Made by a program: the position numbers and the translations under genes. A model generated the notes under the pieces. That model was given only the letters and a program-made list of their open reading frames with translations. It was not told the DNA's origin and did not search any database. From NCBI GenBank assembly GCA_004138175.2, contig RYFE02000039.1, positions 1-46,098 of the forward strand: 46,098 nt of DNA. Reading direction: 5' to 3'. The DNA comes from Chloroflexales bacterium ZM16-3 (GTDB lineage: Bacteria > Chloroflexota > Chloroflexia > Chloroflexales > Chloroflexaceae). Within the stretch, counting starts at the first letter, position 1, and each line of letters begins with the position of its first letter. Shown here in pieces: positions 1 to 8,302 of this stretch.

Positions 1-473
1 AGCAGCTCGCGCATCTCGATCTCGACGAGCTCCAGCAGCTCCTCATCGTCCATCATATCGGTCTTGTTGAGGAAGACCACGATGGCCGGCACCTGCACCT
101 GGCGGGCGAGCAGGATGTGCTCGCGGGTCTGGGGCATCGGGCCGTCGGGGGCGGAGACCACCAGGATCGCCCCGTCCATCTGGGCGGCGCCGGTGATCAT
201 ATTCTTGATATAGTCGGCGTGACCCGGGCAGTCCACGTGGGCGTAGTGACGGTTCTCGGTCTGGTACTCCACGTGGCGGATGGCGATCGTGATACCACGG
301 GCGCGCTCCTCGGGGGCGTTGTCGATCTGGTCGTAGGCCAAGAACTGGGCCGCGCCGCGCAGGGCGAGCACCTTGGTGATCGCGGCGGTCAGGGTCGTCT
401 TCCCGTGGTCCACGTGGCCGATCGTGCCGACGTTAATATGCGGTTTCGTGCGCTCAAACTTCTGCTTCGCCAT
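1..473 (-). CDS. tuf: Elongation factor Tu, N-terminal part (runs off the left edge)
   Basis: EF-Tu is the GTPase that carries aminoacyl-tRNA to the ribosome. The 157 residues visible hold most of the G domain: the P-loop GHVDHGKT (about 19-26), the switch I element RGITI (59-63), DCPGH (81-85) and NKTD (136-139), which replaces the usual NKCD or NKVD. The start ATG at 473 is preceded by AAGGAGA (483-489) at good distance, and the sequence begins [20 protein letters not shown] as in other EF-Tu. It lies downstream of three tRNA genes on the same strand and is probably co-transcribed with them from the promoter at 949-977, much like the tRNA-tufB operon of enterobacteria. The C-terminal two domains are outside the window. 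Identification is very secure. Confidence 0.98.
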   Translation of the reverse strand, partial: MAKQKFERTKPHINVGTIGHVDHGKTTLTAAITKVLALRGAAQFLAYDQIDNAPEERARGITIAIRHVEYQTENRHYAHVDCPGHADYIKNMITGAAQMDGAILVVSAPDGPMPQTREHILLARQVQVPAIVVFLNKTDMMDDEELLELVEIEMREL

Positions 474-578
474 TGTGTTATATCTCCTTGGAAAGCGCAA
501 TAAAATGCGCCGCTCGCGCCGGTGTACCGACACGAGCAACCGGGCGGGGCGCTACGGATGCCCCGCCACCTTCACATC

Positions 579-654
579 TGGAGCCTACGACGAGACTTGA
601 ACTCGTGACCTCGTCTTTACCAAAGACGTGCTCTACCAACTGAGCTACGTAGGC
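579..654 (-). tRNA. tRNA-Thr (anticodon GGT)
   Basis: Read on the minus strand the gene folds into a full cloverleaf: acceptor arm GCCTACG paired with CGTAGGC, a D-loop with AGCTCAGTTGGTAGAGC, a five-pair anticodon stem around the loop TTGGTAA, and a T-arm with GTTCAAGTC. The anticodon is GGT, reading ACC and ACT. The 3' CCA is encoded (579-581). It is the tRNA closest to tuf. Confidence 0.96.
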
Positions 655-667
655 AAAATAACATTAA

Positions 668-730
668 ATGTTGAATTATGTAATGTTGAACACTGCTTGC
701 ATTCAACATTCAACATTCATAATTCAACAT
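668..730 (-). repeat. AT-rich inverted and heptamer repeat in the tRNA operon spacer
   Basis: The spacer between tRNA-Thr(GGT) and tRNA-Tyr holds a perfect 13-bp inverted repeat (668-680 with 718-730). Between its arms are more copies of ATGTTGAA/TTCAACAT with a 7-bp period (TTCAACA units). In the tRNA precursor it would form a long AU-rich hairpin between two mature tRNAs. Confidence 0.8.
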
Positions 731-735
731 TCGCG

Positions 736-821
736 TGGTGGGCCGGGCAGGATTCGAACCTGCGAAGGCGCAAGCCAACAGATTTACAGTCTGCCCCGTT
801 TGACCGCTTCGGTACCGACCC
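736..821 (-). tRNA. tRNA-Tyr (anticodon GTA)
   Basis: A class II tRNA on the minus strand: acceptor arm GGGTCGG with CCGGCCC (one G-U pair), anticodon stem CAGA/TCTG around a loop containing GTA, the long variable arm expected of bacterial tRNA-Tyr, T-arm GCAGGTTCGAATCCTGC and an encoded CCA (736-738). It lies between the two tRNA-Thr genes of the tuf operon. Confidence 0.96.
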
Positions 822-829
822 AGGCACCT

Positions 830-905
830 TGGAGCCGACGCAGGGAATTGAACCCTGAACCTACGGTTTACAAAACCGTTGCTCTGCCAATTGAGCTACG
901 CCGGC
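830..905 (-). tRNA. tRNA-Thr (anticodon TGT)
   Basis: A minus-strand cloverleaf with acceptor GCCGGCG/CGTCGGC, D-arm AGCTCAATTGGCAGAGC, anticodon stem ACGGT/ACCGT around TTTGTAA (anticodon TGT, reading ACA and others), T-arm CAGGGTTCAATTCCCTG and an encoded CCA (830-832). It is the first gene of the tRNA-tuf operon, starting about 35 nt after the predicted transcription start. Confidence 0.96.
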
Positions 906-948
906 ACGCGCACATACACAAAACGTGCTGAGCAAACTCAGCCCGCGT

Positions 949-977
949 ATTTTAGCATAGGGCCGTAGTTCTTGCAA
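949..977 (-). promoter_or_regulatory. Promoter of the tRNA-tuf operon
   Basis: On the minus strand there is a -35 box TTGCAA (977-972), a 17-nt spacer and a -10 box TAAAAT (954-949) preceded by TG at the extended -10 position (957-956). The predicted start is near 942. A GCTGAG/CTCAGC hairpin (927-942) would be at the very 5' end of the transcript. The spacing and the position ahead of a stable-RNA operon make this the best promoter in the window. Confidence 0.7.
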
Positions 978-1222
978 ATAGAATTGATTTGCAGACAGGC
1001 TGTTGCAACGCCCCCGGCTGGCGTCTGGAAGTCGCGCCAGCGGGGCGCGTTGCGCCGGGCTCCGGCCTGCGCCGATGCCGGAGCCGCCAGCGACAATACA
1101 ACAGCCCTCCTTCCCTGATATACCCCAAGATGTGGTACCCTCAGCACAGAGAGGCGAGGGTTTCAGGGAGGGCAGTGCCCTCCCTGACCCTCCCAGATTC
1201 TGATGATGAAGGAGGCACCCTG
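978..1222. other. Intergenic region between the tuf operon and purB
   Basis: These bases hold no convincing gene. A short GGCTGTTGCAACG segment (998-1010) matches the terminal repeat of the 105-bp element at 6172-6276 and 26824-26926, so it may be a remnant. The rest is GC-rich leader ending in the purB ribosome binding site AAGGAGG (1209-1215). A purB promoter was not identified with confidence. Confidence 0.5.
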
Positions 1223-2602
1223 ATGTCTGGTGATATGACCCGGCTGGCGACGCTCTCGCCGCTGGATGGCCGCTACCGCGATGATGTGGCCGCCCTGGCG
1301 AGCTACTTCAGCGAGGCGGCCCTCTTCCGCTACCGCGTGCGGGTGGAGGTTGAGTACCTGATCTTTCTGTCCCGCTCGTCTCGGGTGGGCTTTGTGCCTG
1401 CCTTCGACGCGTCCCAGCAGGCCGGCCTGCGCGCCCTCTACCGCCAGTTTAGCGACGCCGACGCCCTGGCGATCTCCGCGTGGGATCGCAAGGTCAACCA
1501 CGATGTGAAGGCCGTCGAGTACTGGCTGCGCGAGCGGCTGGACGACCTGGGCCTGGGGGCGTGGAAGGAGGCTGTCCACTTCGCGCTGACCTCGGAGGAT
1601 GTGAATAACCTCTCCTACGGCCTGCTGGTGCGCGACGCGCGCGACGCCGTGCTGCTGCCGGCCCTCGGCCAGATCGAGGCGCGCCTGCGCGAGCTGGCTC
1701 TCGGCGAGGCGGCATCAGCTATGCTGGCCCGCACCCACGGCCAGCCCGCCACGCCGACCACCTTCGGCAAGGAGATGAACGTCTTCCTGGCCCGCCTGCG
1801 CCGCGCCGTGGCCGCGATCACGGATGTGAAGCTCACCGGCAAGCTGAACGGGGCCAGCGGCACCTTCGCCGCCCACTACGCCGCGCTGCCCGAGGTGGAC
1901 TGGCAGACGTTCAGCGCCGCCTTTGTGCGCTCGCTCGACCTTGAGCCGGTGCTGCTGACCACGCAGATCGAGCCTCACGACACGCTGGCCGCACTCTGCG
2001 ACGCGGTCAAGCGGGCGAACAGCATCCTGATCGACCTGAGCCAGGACTGCTGGCGCTATATCAGCGACGGCTACCTGGCCCAGGCCCCGAAGCCCGGCGA
2101 GGTTGGCTCGTCGACGATGCCGCACAAGGTGAACCCAATCGACTTCGAGAATGGCGAGGGCAACATGGGCATCGCGATTGCCCTGCTTGAGCACATCAGC
2201 CGCAAGCTGCCGATCTCGCGTCTCCAGCGCGATCTCTCGGACAGCACGGTGCTGCGCAGCCTGGGGGCGGCCTTTGGCTACAGCCTGCTGGGCTACCAGC
2301 GGCTGCTGCGCGGCCTGAGCAAAGTCACGGTGCGGCGCGACCTGCTGCTGGCCGATCTAGAGGCCCACCCGGAGGTGCTGGCTGAGGCTGTGCAGACGAT
2401 CTTGCGGCGGGTGGGCTACCCCGAGCCCTACGAGGCGCTCAAGGGGCTCTCGCGCGGGCGGGCGATGACGATGGACGACCTGCGGCGCTTCGTGGGCGAG
2501 CTTGAGGTGGACGATTCGGTGAAGGCTGAGCTGCTCGCCCTGACGCCCGAGTCCTATGTGGGGCTGGCCGCGCGCCTGGCGACACTGCTGGAGGGGCGGT
2601 AG
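1223..2602 (+). CDS. purB: Adenylosuccinate lyase (E. coli-type)
   Basis: PurB splits succinylaminoimidazole carboxamide ribotide in IMP synthesis and adenylosuccinate in AMP synthesis, releasing fumarate. The 459-residue product has the length of E. coli PurB (456) and begins with the same type of segment (LSPLDGRYRDDVAAL). It contains ARTHGQPATPTTFGKEMNVF in the catalytic region and the superfamily signature SSTMPHKVNPIDFE, the flexible loop with the catalytic serine. The open frame extends upstream to 989, but the ATG at 1223 has AAGGAGG seven bases before it and gives the family's normal N-terminus. No other purine genes are nearby. The stop is followed directly by a heptamer repeat. Confidence 0.96.
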   Translation: MSGDMTRLATLSPLDGRYRDDVAALASYFSEAALFRYRVRVEVEYLIFLSRSSRVGFVPAFDASQQAGLRALYRQFSDADALAISAWDRKVNHDVKAVEYWLRERLDDLGLGAWKEAVHFALTSEDVNNLSYGLLVRDARDAVLLPALGQIEARLRELALGEAASAMLARTHGQPATPTTFGKEMNVFLARLRRAVAAITDVKLTGKLNGASGTFAAHYAALPEVDWQTFSAAFVRSLDLEPVLLTTQIEPHDTLAALCDAVKRANSILIDLSQDCWRYISDGYLAQAPKPGEVGSSTMPHKVNPIDFENGEGNMGIAIALLEHISRKLPISRLQRDLSDSTVLRSLGAAFGYSLLGYQRLLRGLSKVTVRRDLLLADLEAHPEVLAEAVQTILRRVGYPEPYEALKGLSRGRAMTMDDLRRFVGELEVDDSVKAELLALTPESYVGLAARLATLLEGR

Positions 2603-2611
2603 GACAGGGGA

Positions 2612-2655
<44 letters not shown>

Positions 2656-2685
2656 GCCTTTTCTTGCAGGATACCAAGCGCTCAT

Positions 2686-5508
2686 ATGAACCGTGGTCGT
2701 CCAGCCATCCCCATAGCCTTCCGGCGCACGATGGCCGCCGCCGAGCGCAGCCCGCGCCGGGCGATGGCCATCGCCCGACGGATGGTGCGGCGCAGGCCCA
2801 AGGACCCATGGGCGCTGCTCAGCCTCGCGGCGGCCCTGCTTGGCTGGGAGCGACCGGCTGAGGCTCGCAGAGCCCTTGAGGCGGCGCGGGCCATCTTCCT
2901 GCGGCGCGGCTGCGCGCCGGGCCTCTTTCGCTGCGACTACGGCCTGCTCCAGATCGACCGGCTCGCCTTCGCCCGCCCGAATATTGACGTGGATCTGGGC
3001 GATCTGGCCGACCAGATCGCTGCCTCCGGCGACGATCTGCTGGCGGCCATGGTGCGGCTCGACCAGGCGCACCAGCTGAATGTGCGCGGCGCGCCGCACG
3101 CCGTCACCGCGCTGCTCAGCCAGATCGCGCCAACGATGCGCATCCGTGGCCCGGTGGCGATGGCCCGCATGCGTCGCATCGAGGGGGTCGCCATCTTCCG
3201 CCAGGGCAACTCCACCGAGGCTATGGCGATCCTGCGCAACGCCGAGCGCGTCTTCCTGCGCCACCGCCTCTGGATCGACGTGGCCCGCTGCTGGTTCGAG
3301 CTGGCTGCCGCCGCCCAGCGGGAGGATCTGGACACCGCTCGCGCCCTCAGCGCCCTCGCCGAGGCGATGGCGGCGCAGGCCGACCTGCCGTTTCTGATGG
3401 CCCGCTGCCGCGAGCGCGGCGGTGCGACTGCGGCCCAGCAGGGCTGCTACGACCTGTCGCTCCAGCAGACGATGGCCGCCCGCGATGGCTTCCGCAGCTT
3501 CGGGCGGTGGGTCGATGTCGCCACTAGCCTGCTGCATATCGGCAATGTCTACTTCTATACCGACCACTGGGAGGCGGCCGCCGTGGCCTATCTCAGGGCG
3601 GAGGTGCAGTTCGCCGAGATCGGCAATATCGGCAACCGGACTATCGCCCGGCTGCGCCGGGCGATGGCCTACCGGCGCATGGGGCGTGCGGACGCCGCGC
3701 AGGATCTGCTGGACGAGGTGGAGCGCGAGGCGGCAACACACGGCTACCGCACCGAGGTCGCCGAGGTCTGGAGCGAGCAGGCTGCGCTGCTGGCCGAGCG
3801 GGGGCGCAGCGCCGAGGCCGATGCGCGCTACGATCAGGCCCACGACCTGTTCGCCGATCTGGGGGATCGGGTCGCCGCCGCCGGGTGCCGCCTGGACCAG
3901 GGATGGCTGGCTGTTGAGGCGGGCGATTTGGGGTGGGCTGAGGCTCGCTTTGTGGCGGCGGCGGCGCTCCGGCATAAGCCGAGCCACACCTGGCGGCTGG
4001 CCCACGGCCTCGGGCGCTGCGCCGAGGGCCGTGGTGACGGGCGCGCCGCCCTCGAACACTACCTTGCGGCGAGCGACACGGTGGCGGCCCTGCGCAGCCA
4101 GATCGCCGACGAGCGGACGTCGAGCCAGCTCTATGCGCAGGCCGCCCGGCTGCACGCCGATGCCCTGCGCATTGCGACGGATCTGGGCGATCCGGCGGCT
4201 GTCCTGCGGCTCGCCGAGGGCCAGCGGGCGCTCACGCTGCGCCGTCTGATGCTGGGCGAGTCGGCTCCGCACCAGGGGGCATTCGCCGACCTGAGCGCGC
4301 AGCTTGCGGTGCTGCTCGACCAGCCCCGCGCCGATGAGGTCGCTCTGGACGCCGCCCTGGATGCCTACGGTGATGCGGTGATGCGCTTCCGCCCTCGCGA
4401 GGGCGTGCCCGCGATCATTGACCGGCTGATTCCCTCTCGGCCAATCAACCTGGGGGAGATCCGGCGGACGCTGCGCGCCGCCCTTGGCCCCGGCTGGACG
4501 GCGCTTGTCTACAGCGTGGCCGACAAGCGCCTCCACATCGTCTGCCTGAGCGATGATGGGATCGACCTGACGGTGCTGCCAAAAGGCGAGGATCTCAAGC
4601 GGCTGATCCGCCACGCGAGCCAGCCGAGCTACCGCTACTACACCTACAACGATGCGCCCTTCGCACACAGGATCACCGCGCGCCCGTGGGACGGGCTGCG
4701 CCGCCTGGCCGACGCACTGCTGCCGCCCCAGGTGCTGCGGCGGCTCGCCCCGGATCGTCGCCTGCTGATTGTCCCGGCGCGGTCGCTCCACGGGCTGCCC
4801 TGGGCGGCCCTGCGCCTCGAAGACGCCTGGCTGGCCGAGCGCGCCGTGGTGCAGGTGCTCCCGTCGCTCTCGGCTGCCCCGCAGCTCGCCGGGCGTCGCC
4901 CGAATGGCCGGGGCGCGCTGCTGGTTGGCTGTATCGCCTTCGGCGGGCAGGCGGCCCCGCTCCCCGAGGTGGCCGCCGAGCTTGATCGGGTGGGGGCGAT
5001 CTGGCCTGGCCCGCAGCGCCGGCTGCTGGATGAGGCCGCCACCTGCGACGCGCTGCTGGCGGCGCTCGCCGAGCCGGGCCTTGGGGTGCTCCACCTGGCC
5101 ACCCACGCCCAGCTCCTGCCAAAGCAGGGGCGCGCCGCCCACATCAAGCTCTGCGACAAGGATCTGCGCCTCGATGCGGTGGCCGGGACGCGATTGGGCG
5201 GGGCCACGGTGGTGCTTTCGGCCTGCGACGGCGCGGCGGCCGATGTGCTGCCCGGCGAGGAGGTGCTGAGCCTGAGCTGGGCCTTTCTGGCGGCGGGGGC
5301 GGCGGCGGTGCTGTCGAGCCAGTGGCCCGTGGCCGACGGGGACGCGCTGCCGCTGATCGAGTCGCTCTACGCGGCGCTCCTGCGGGGAGACGACCCTGCG
5401 CTGGCCCTGGCCCTCGCGCAGCGGGAGGCCATCGCGGCGGGTATGGCGACACAGCTCTGGGGCGGGATGCTCGCCTTCGGCGGCCTCGGGGATACTTTGT
5501 CGATCTGA
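2686..5508 (+). CDS. TPR-repeat protein with C-terminal CHAT (caspase-like) protease domain
   Basis: This 940-residue protein has a long alpha-helical region of TPR-like repeats (roughly residues 30-530, rich in A, L, R and paired helices) followed by a CHAT domain (roughly 600-935). The CHAT core shows the expected dyad: His807 in LHLATHA and Cys847 in VLSACDG, followed by the usual GEEVLSLSWAFLAAGAAAVLS segment and the conserved W of SSQWPV. CHAT proteins are cytoplasmic peptidases of the caspase/separase clan. TPRs usually bind a partner or the substrate. There is no signal peptide or membrane segment. The ATG at 2686 lacks a strong ribosome binding site; a heptamer repeat lies just upstream. 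No obvious substrate such as a gasdermin is next to it, so its role is unknown. Confidence 0.88.
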   Translation: MNRGRPAIPIAFRRTMAAAERSPRRAMAIARRMVRRRPKDPWALLSLAAALLGWERPAEARRALEAARAIFLRRGCAPGLFRCDYGLLQIDRLAFARPNIDVDLGDLADQIAASGDDLLAAMVRLDQAHQLNVRGAPHAVTALLSQIAPTMRIRGPVAMARMRRIEGVAIFRQGNSTEAMAILRNAERVFLRHRLWIDVARCWFELAAAAQREDLDTARALSALAEAMAAQADLPFLMARCRERGGATAAQQGCYDLSLQQTMAARDGFRSFGRWVDVATSLLHIGNVYFYTDHWEAAAVAYLRAEVQFAEIGNIGNRTIARLRRAMAYRRMGRADAAQDLLDEVEREAATHGYRTEVAEVWSEQAALLAERGRSAEADARYDQAHDLFADLGDRVAAAGCRLDQGWLAVEAGDLGWAEARFVAAAALRHKPSHTWRLAHGLGRCAEGRGDGRAALEHYLAASDTVAALRSQIADERTSSQLYAQAARLHADALRIATDLGDPAAVLRLAEGQRALTLRRLMLGESAPHQGAFADLSAQLAVLLDQPRADEVALDAALDAYGDAVMRFRPREGVPAIIDRLIPSRPINLGEIRRTLRAALGPGWTALVYSVADKRLHIVCLSDDGIDLTVLPKGEDLKRLIRHASQPSYRYYTYNDAPFAHRITARPWDGLRRLADALLPPQVLRRLAPDRRLLIVPARSLHGLPWAALRLEDAWLAERAVVQVLPSLSAAPQLAGRRPNGRGALLVGCIAFGGQAAPLPEVAAELDRVGAIWPGPQRRLLDEAATCDALLAALAEPGLGVLHLATHAQLLPKQGRAAHIKLCDKDLRLDAVAGTRLGGATVVLSACDGAAADVLPGEEVLSLSWAFLAAGAAAVLSSQWPVADGDALPLIESLYAALLRGDDPALALALAQREAIAAGMATQLWGGMLAFGGLGDTLSI

Positions 5509-5535
5509 GAGAGACGCCCCGCCGGGGCGTCTCTA
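5509..5535. repeat. Palindrome AGAGACGCCCC-n-GGGGCGTCTCT (copy 1)
   Basis: An 11-bp perfect inverted repeat with a 3-nt loop begins one base after the CHAT stop codon and ends before the convergent DUF4126 gene. Near-identical copies occur at 29754-29782 and 37468-37511, both inside reading frames. Here it could act as a bidirectional terminator. Confidence 0.85.
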
Positions 5536-5541
5536 CGCCCG

Positions 5542-6114
5542 CTACGCCTGCCGCTCGCGCCAGACCCGCGCGGCCCGCCGGAAGACTCGGAAGAACACCA
5601 CGGCCAAGATGACCGCCAGGATGATCGCCAAGGCCGGGGCCATGATCGCCAGGACGCTTAGCAGCAGGGCGGTGCCGTCCTCGGCCAGGCTGAGCAGCGG
5701 GTTGCCCGTGCCAGCGGTGGCCGTCGTCACCACCGGGCGCACCGCCGTGCGGGCCAGGTGCGTGCCGCCCGCCGCCACCACACCGGCGATCGCCACCACC
5801 GCCGGGTGGATGGTCGCCACGTCGCCCTGGGCGGCCAGGGCCAAGATAGCCCCGGCGATCGGCGCGATGATCATCCCCACCGCGTGCAGCGCGCTGTCCA
5901 CGGCGGGCACTTTATCGCCCACAAAGTCTAGCACCGCCAGGGCGGCCACAATCAGCAGCACCAGCGGGTGAGTCAGCAGCCCAAAGGGCGCGGCCAGCTC
6001 GATCAGCCCGAAGCGGGCCAGGATACCGATCGTCAGCAGCGGCAGGAAGGCGTTCAGCCCGGCGGCTGTCGAGAGCCCCAGGCCTGTGGCGAGCGCGATG
6101 AGTGTCCCGATCAT
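5542..6114 (-). CDS. DUF4126 family membrane protein
   Basis: A 190-residue hydrophobic protein matching the DUF4126 pattern: N-terminal GLGLSTAAGLNAFLPLL, LDFVGDKVPAVDSALHAVG, and a glycine- and alanine-rich middle (AGVVAAGGTHLARTAVRP). About five membrane segments can be drawn (about 5-30, 45-65, 75-95, 102-122 and 150-178), ending in a basic cytoplasmic tail RVFRRAARVWRERQA. The function of this family is not known. The ATG at 6114 has GGAGG just upstream on the minus strand. It is convergent with the CHAT gene. Confidence 0.85.
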   Translation of the reverse strand: MIGTLIALATGLGLSTAAGLNAFLPLLTIGILARFGLIELAAPFGLLTHPLVLLIVAALAVLDFVGDKVPAVDSALHAVGMIIAPIAGAILALAAQGDVATIHPAVVAIAGVVAAGGTHLARTAVRPVVTTATAGTGNPLLSLAEDGTALLLSVLAIMAPALAIILAVILAVVFFRVFRRAARVWRERQA

Positions 6115-6171
6115 TGTGGCCTCCGTTGTAGCAATAGCTATGATAGGGACGTGCTCTATCGGCTAAAGGTT

Positions 6172-6276
6172 GCATGTTGCAAAGTACTGGGGCTTCGCCC
6201 CAGACCCAACAAAAAAATTCTGCGGGGGCGGCGAAGCCGCCCCCGCACCCCCACCGGGCGGTGACGTTGCAACAGC
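6172..6276. repeat. MITE-like dispersed element, copy 1
   Basis: About 105 bp bounded by inverted TGTTGCAA/TTGCAACA ends and containing two internal palindromes: CTGGGGC-ttc-GCCCCAG (6187-6203) and an 11-bp GC stem with a gaa loop (6222-6246). The right third is almost identical to the copy at 26824-26926. It contains no reading frame. It lies in the intergenic region between divergent DUF4126 and ABC exporter genes. Confidence 0.8.
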
Positions 6277-6354
6277 CCTGAAGCCCGTACCAATGTATGA
6301 TCTCCTCCCGACACAATCGGGCTATACTACCCTGATGATAGACAAGGAGCATAC

Positions 6355-8229
6355 ATGATCGCAACTCGCGGGCGAAGGTCGCCCAAATCTGAGAAGGGGA
6401 CTGAGACACCCAAGACCCTGCGCGAGCGCTGGGATGAGGCCCGCTCAGCGTTCCGCAATGTCCCCAAGGCATTTGTCCTCGTCTGGGAGGCCCACCGGAT
6501 TGGCACGGTGCTCATGGCCCTGATGACCCTCGTCAGCGGCGTGCTGCCGATCTCGCAGGCATGGGTCGGCAAGCTGATCGTGGACGCGGTGGTCAACACC
6601 GTCAACACGGGCGCGGGCGCACAGGCCGGCATCGACGCCACCCTGCCATTCCTGCTCGTCGAGTTCGCCCTGCTCACCGTGGGCACTGCGATCAGCCAGG
6701 GGCGCAGCCTGGTGGAGCACATGCTCAACGCCCGGCTGACCAACAGCATCAACACGTTGATCATCCGCAAGGCCCTGGCCCTCGATCTGAACTACTTCGA
6801 GGACGCCCAGTTCTACGACAAGCTGCAGAATGCCCGCCGCGAGTCGAACTTCCGCGCGTTGAGCATCATCACTACCAGCTTCAACCTAGCCCAGGGAACC
6901 ATCACCTTAATCTCCTTCGCCGCCGCCCTGATCGCCTTCAGCCCGCTGGTGGCGATCATCCTCTTCGGCGCGACCATCCCCTCCTTCATCGCGCAGACGA
7001 AGTACAGCCGGCTGAACTTCCGTCTGCTCACCTGGCGCGCCCCTGAGCGCCGCCGCATGAACTACCTGGAGCACCTGCTCACGGTGGATAGCAGCGCCAA
7101 GGAGATCAAGCTCTTCGGCCTCGGCGAGCCGCTGCTCAAGCGCTACGAGGAGTTCTTTTGGAAGTTCTACACCGAGGATGAGTCGCTGGCCCGCCGCCGC
7201 TCGCTGATCAGCATGCTCTGGGGCCTGCTCGCCAGCGCCAGCTACTACGGCTCCTACGCCTGGATCGTCTACCGCACCGTCGCCGGCCAGATTAGCATCG
7301 GCGACATGACCCTTTACCTGACGGTCTTCCGCCAGAGCCAGACGACCTTCCAGGGCATGTTCTACAACACCAGCCAGCTCTACGAGAGTGGCCTGTTTCT
7401 AGAAAACCTGTTCGGCTTCCTGGCGATCACCCCGCAGATGCGCAGCGGCGATGGGCTCAAGGTGCCCCGGCCCATCCAGCAGGGCTTTGAGTTCCGCGAT
7501 GTGAGCTTCCGCTACCCCGACCGCGAGGATTGGGCGCTGCGCGGGGTCAACCTGACGATCCGACCCGGCGAGAAGATCGCCCTGGTGGGGGCCAACGGCG
7601 CTGGCAAGACCACTCTGATCAAGCTGCTCACCCGGCTCTACGACCCGACCGAGGGCCAGATCCTGCTCGACGGCGTGGATCTGTGCGCGTATGATCTGGA
7701 CGACCTGCGCGACTGCATCGGGGTGATCTTTCAGGACTTTGTGCGCTACCAGCTTTCGGCCCGCGAGAACATCGGATTCGGCCAGATCAAGGATCTAGAC
7801 AACGAGGCGCGGATCATCTCGGCGGCCGAGCGCGGCGGGGCCGACGAGGTGATGGCGAAGCTGCCCGGCGGCTACGATACCCTGTTGGGCCGCTGGTTCG
7901 AGAAGGGCGCCGAGCTGTCGGGCGGCCAGTGGCAGAAGATCGCCCTGGGCCGGGCCTTTATGCGCGACAGCGAGGTGCTGGTGCTCGACGAGCCGACCTC
8001 GGCCCTGGACGCTGAGCGCGAGTATGAGATCTTCCAGCGCTTCCGCGAGCTGACCGCCGGGCGGATCGCCTTCCTGATCAGCCACCGCTTCTCGACGGTG
8101 CGTATGGCCGACCGGATCGCCGTGATTGAGGATGGCCGCATCGCCGAGCTGGGCACGCACGCCGAGCTGATCGCCCTGGACGGCACCTACGCGCGGCTGT
8201 TTAACCTCCAGGCGGAGGGGTATAGGTAG
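6355..8229 (+). CDS. ABC exporter half-transporter (fused membrane and ATPase domains)
   Basis: A 624-residue ABC protein with an N-terminal transmembrane domain of about six helices (residues 35-330) and a C-terminal nucleotide-binding domain. The ATPase has Walker A GANGAGKT (412-419), the Q-loop in GVIFQDF, signature LSGGQ (521-525), Walker B VLVLDEP (541-547) and the switch histidine in LISHRFS. Half-transporters act as dimers; with no partner next to it this is probably a homodimer. The substrate cannot be told from sequence. The ATG at 6355 follows AAGGAG (6344-6349), and a TATACT -10 box (6323-6328) stands upstream without a clear -35. It is transcribed as a single gene ending at the hairpin at 8234-8278. 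Confidence 0.93.
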   Translation: MIATRGRRSPKSEKGTETPKTLRERWDEARSAFRNVPKAFVLVWEAHRIGTVLMALMTLVSGVLPISQAWVGKLIVDAVVNTVNTGAGAQAGIDATLPFLLVEFALLTVGTAISQGRSLVEHMLNARLTNSINTLIIRKALALDLNYFEDAQFYDKLQNARRESNFRALSIITTSFNLAQGTITLISFAAALIAFSPLVAIILFGATIPSFIAQTKYSRLNFRLLTWRAPERRRMNYLEHLLTVDSSAKEIKLFGLGEPLLKRYEEFFWKFYTEDESLARRRSLISMLWGLLASASYYGSYAWIVYRTVAGQISIGDMTLYLTVFRQSQTTFQGMFYNTSQLYESGLFLENLFGFLAITPQMRSGDGLKVPRPIQQGFEFRDVSFRYPDREDWALRGVNLTIRPGEKIALVGANGAGKTTLIKLLTRLYDPTEGQILLDGVDLCAYDLDDLRDCIGVIFQDFVRYQLSARENIGFGQIKDLDNEARIISAAERGGADEVMAKLPGGYDTLLGRWFEKGAELSGGQWQKIALGRAFMRDSEVLVLDEPTSALDAEREYEIFQRFRELTAGRIAFLISHRFSTVRMADRIAVIEDGRIAELGTHAELIALDGTYARLFNLQAEGYR

Positions 8230-8233
8230 GAGC

Positions 8234-8278
8234 GCATGAGATGGGGGTGCGAGCAAAGCTCGCACCCCCATCTCATGC
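8234..8278. terminator. Bidirectional hairpin between convergent genes
   Basis: A perfect 21-bp inverted repeat (8234-8254 with 8258-8278) and an AAA loop lie between the stop of the ABC exporter (plus) and the stop of the beta-helix gene (minus). There is no long T-run on either side, so termination may be factor-dependent or the hairpin may protect 3' ends. Confidence 0.7.
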
Positions 8279-8302
8279 TTCATCATCAATCCAGATGTGA
8301 TA

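Noticed and set aside
628-931. Short plus-strand open frames over the tRNA cluster
   Set aside because: They overlap three complete tRNA genes and lack ribosome binding sites.
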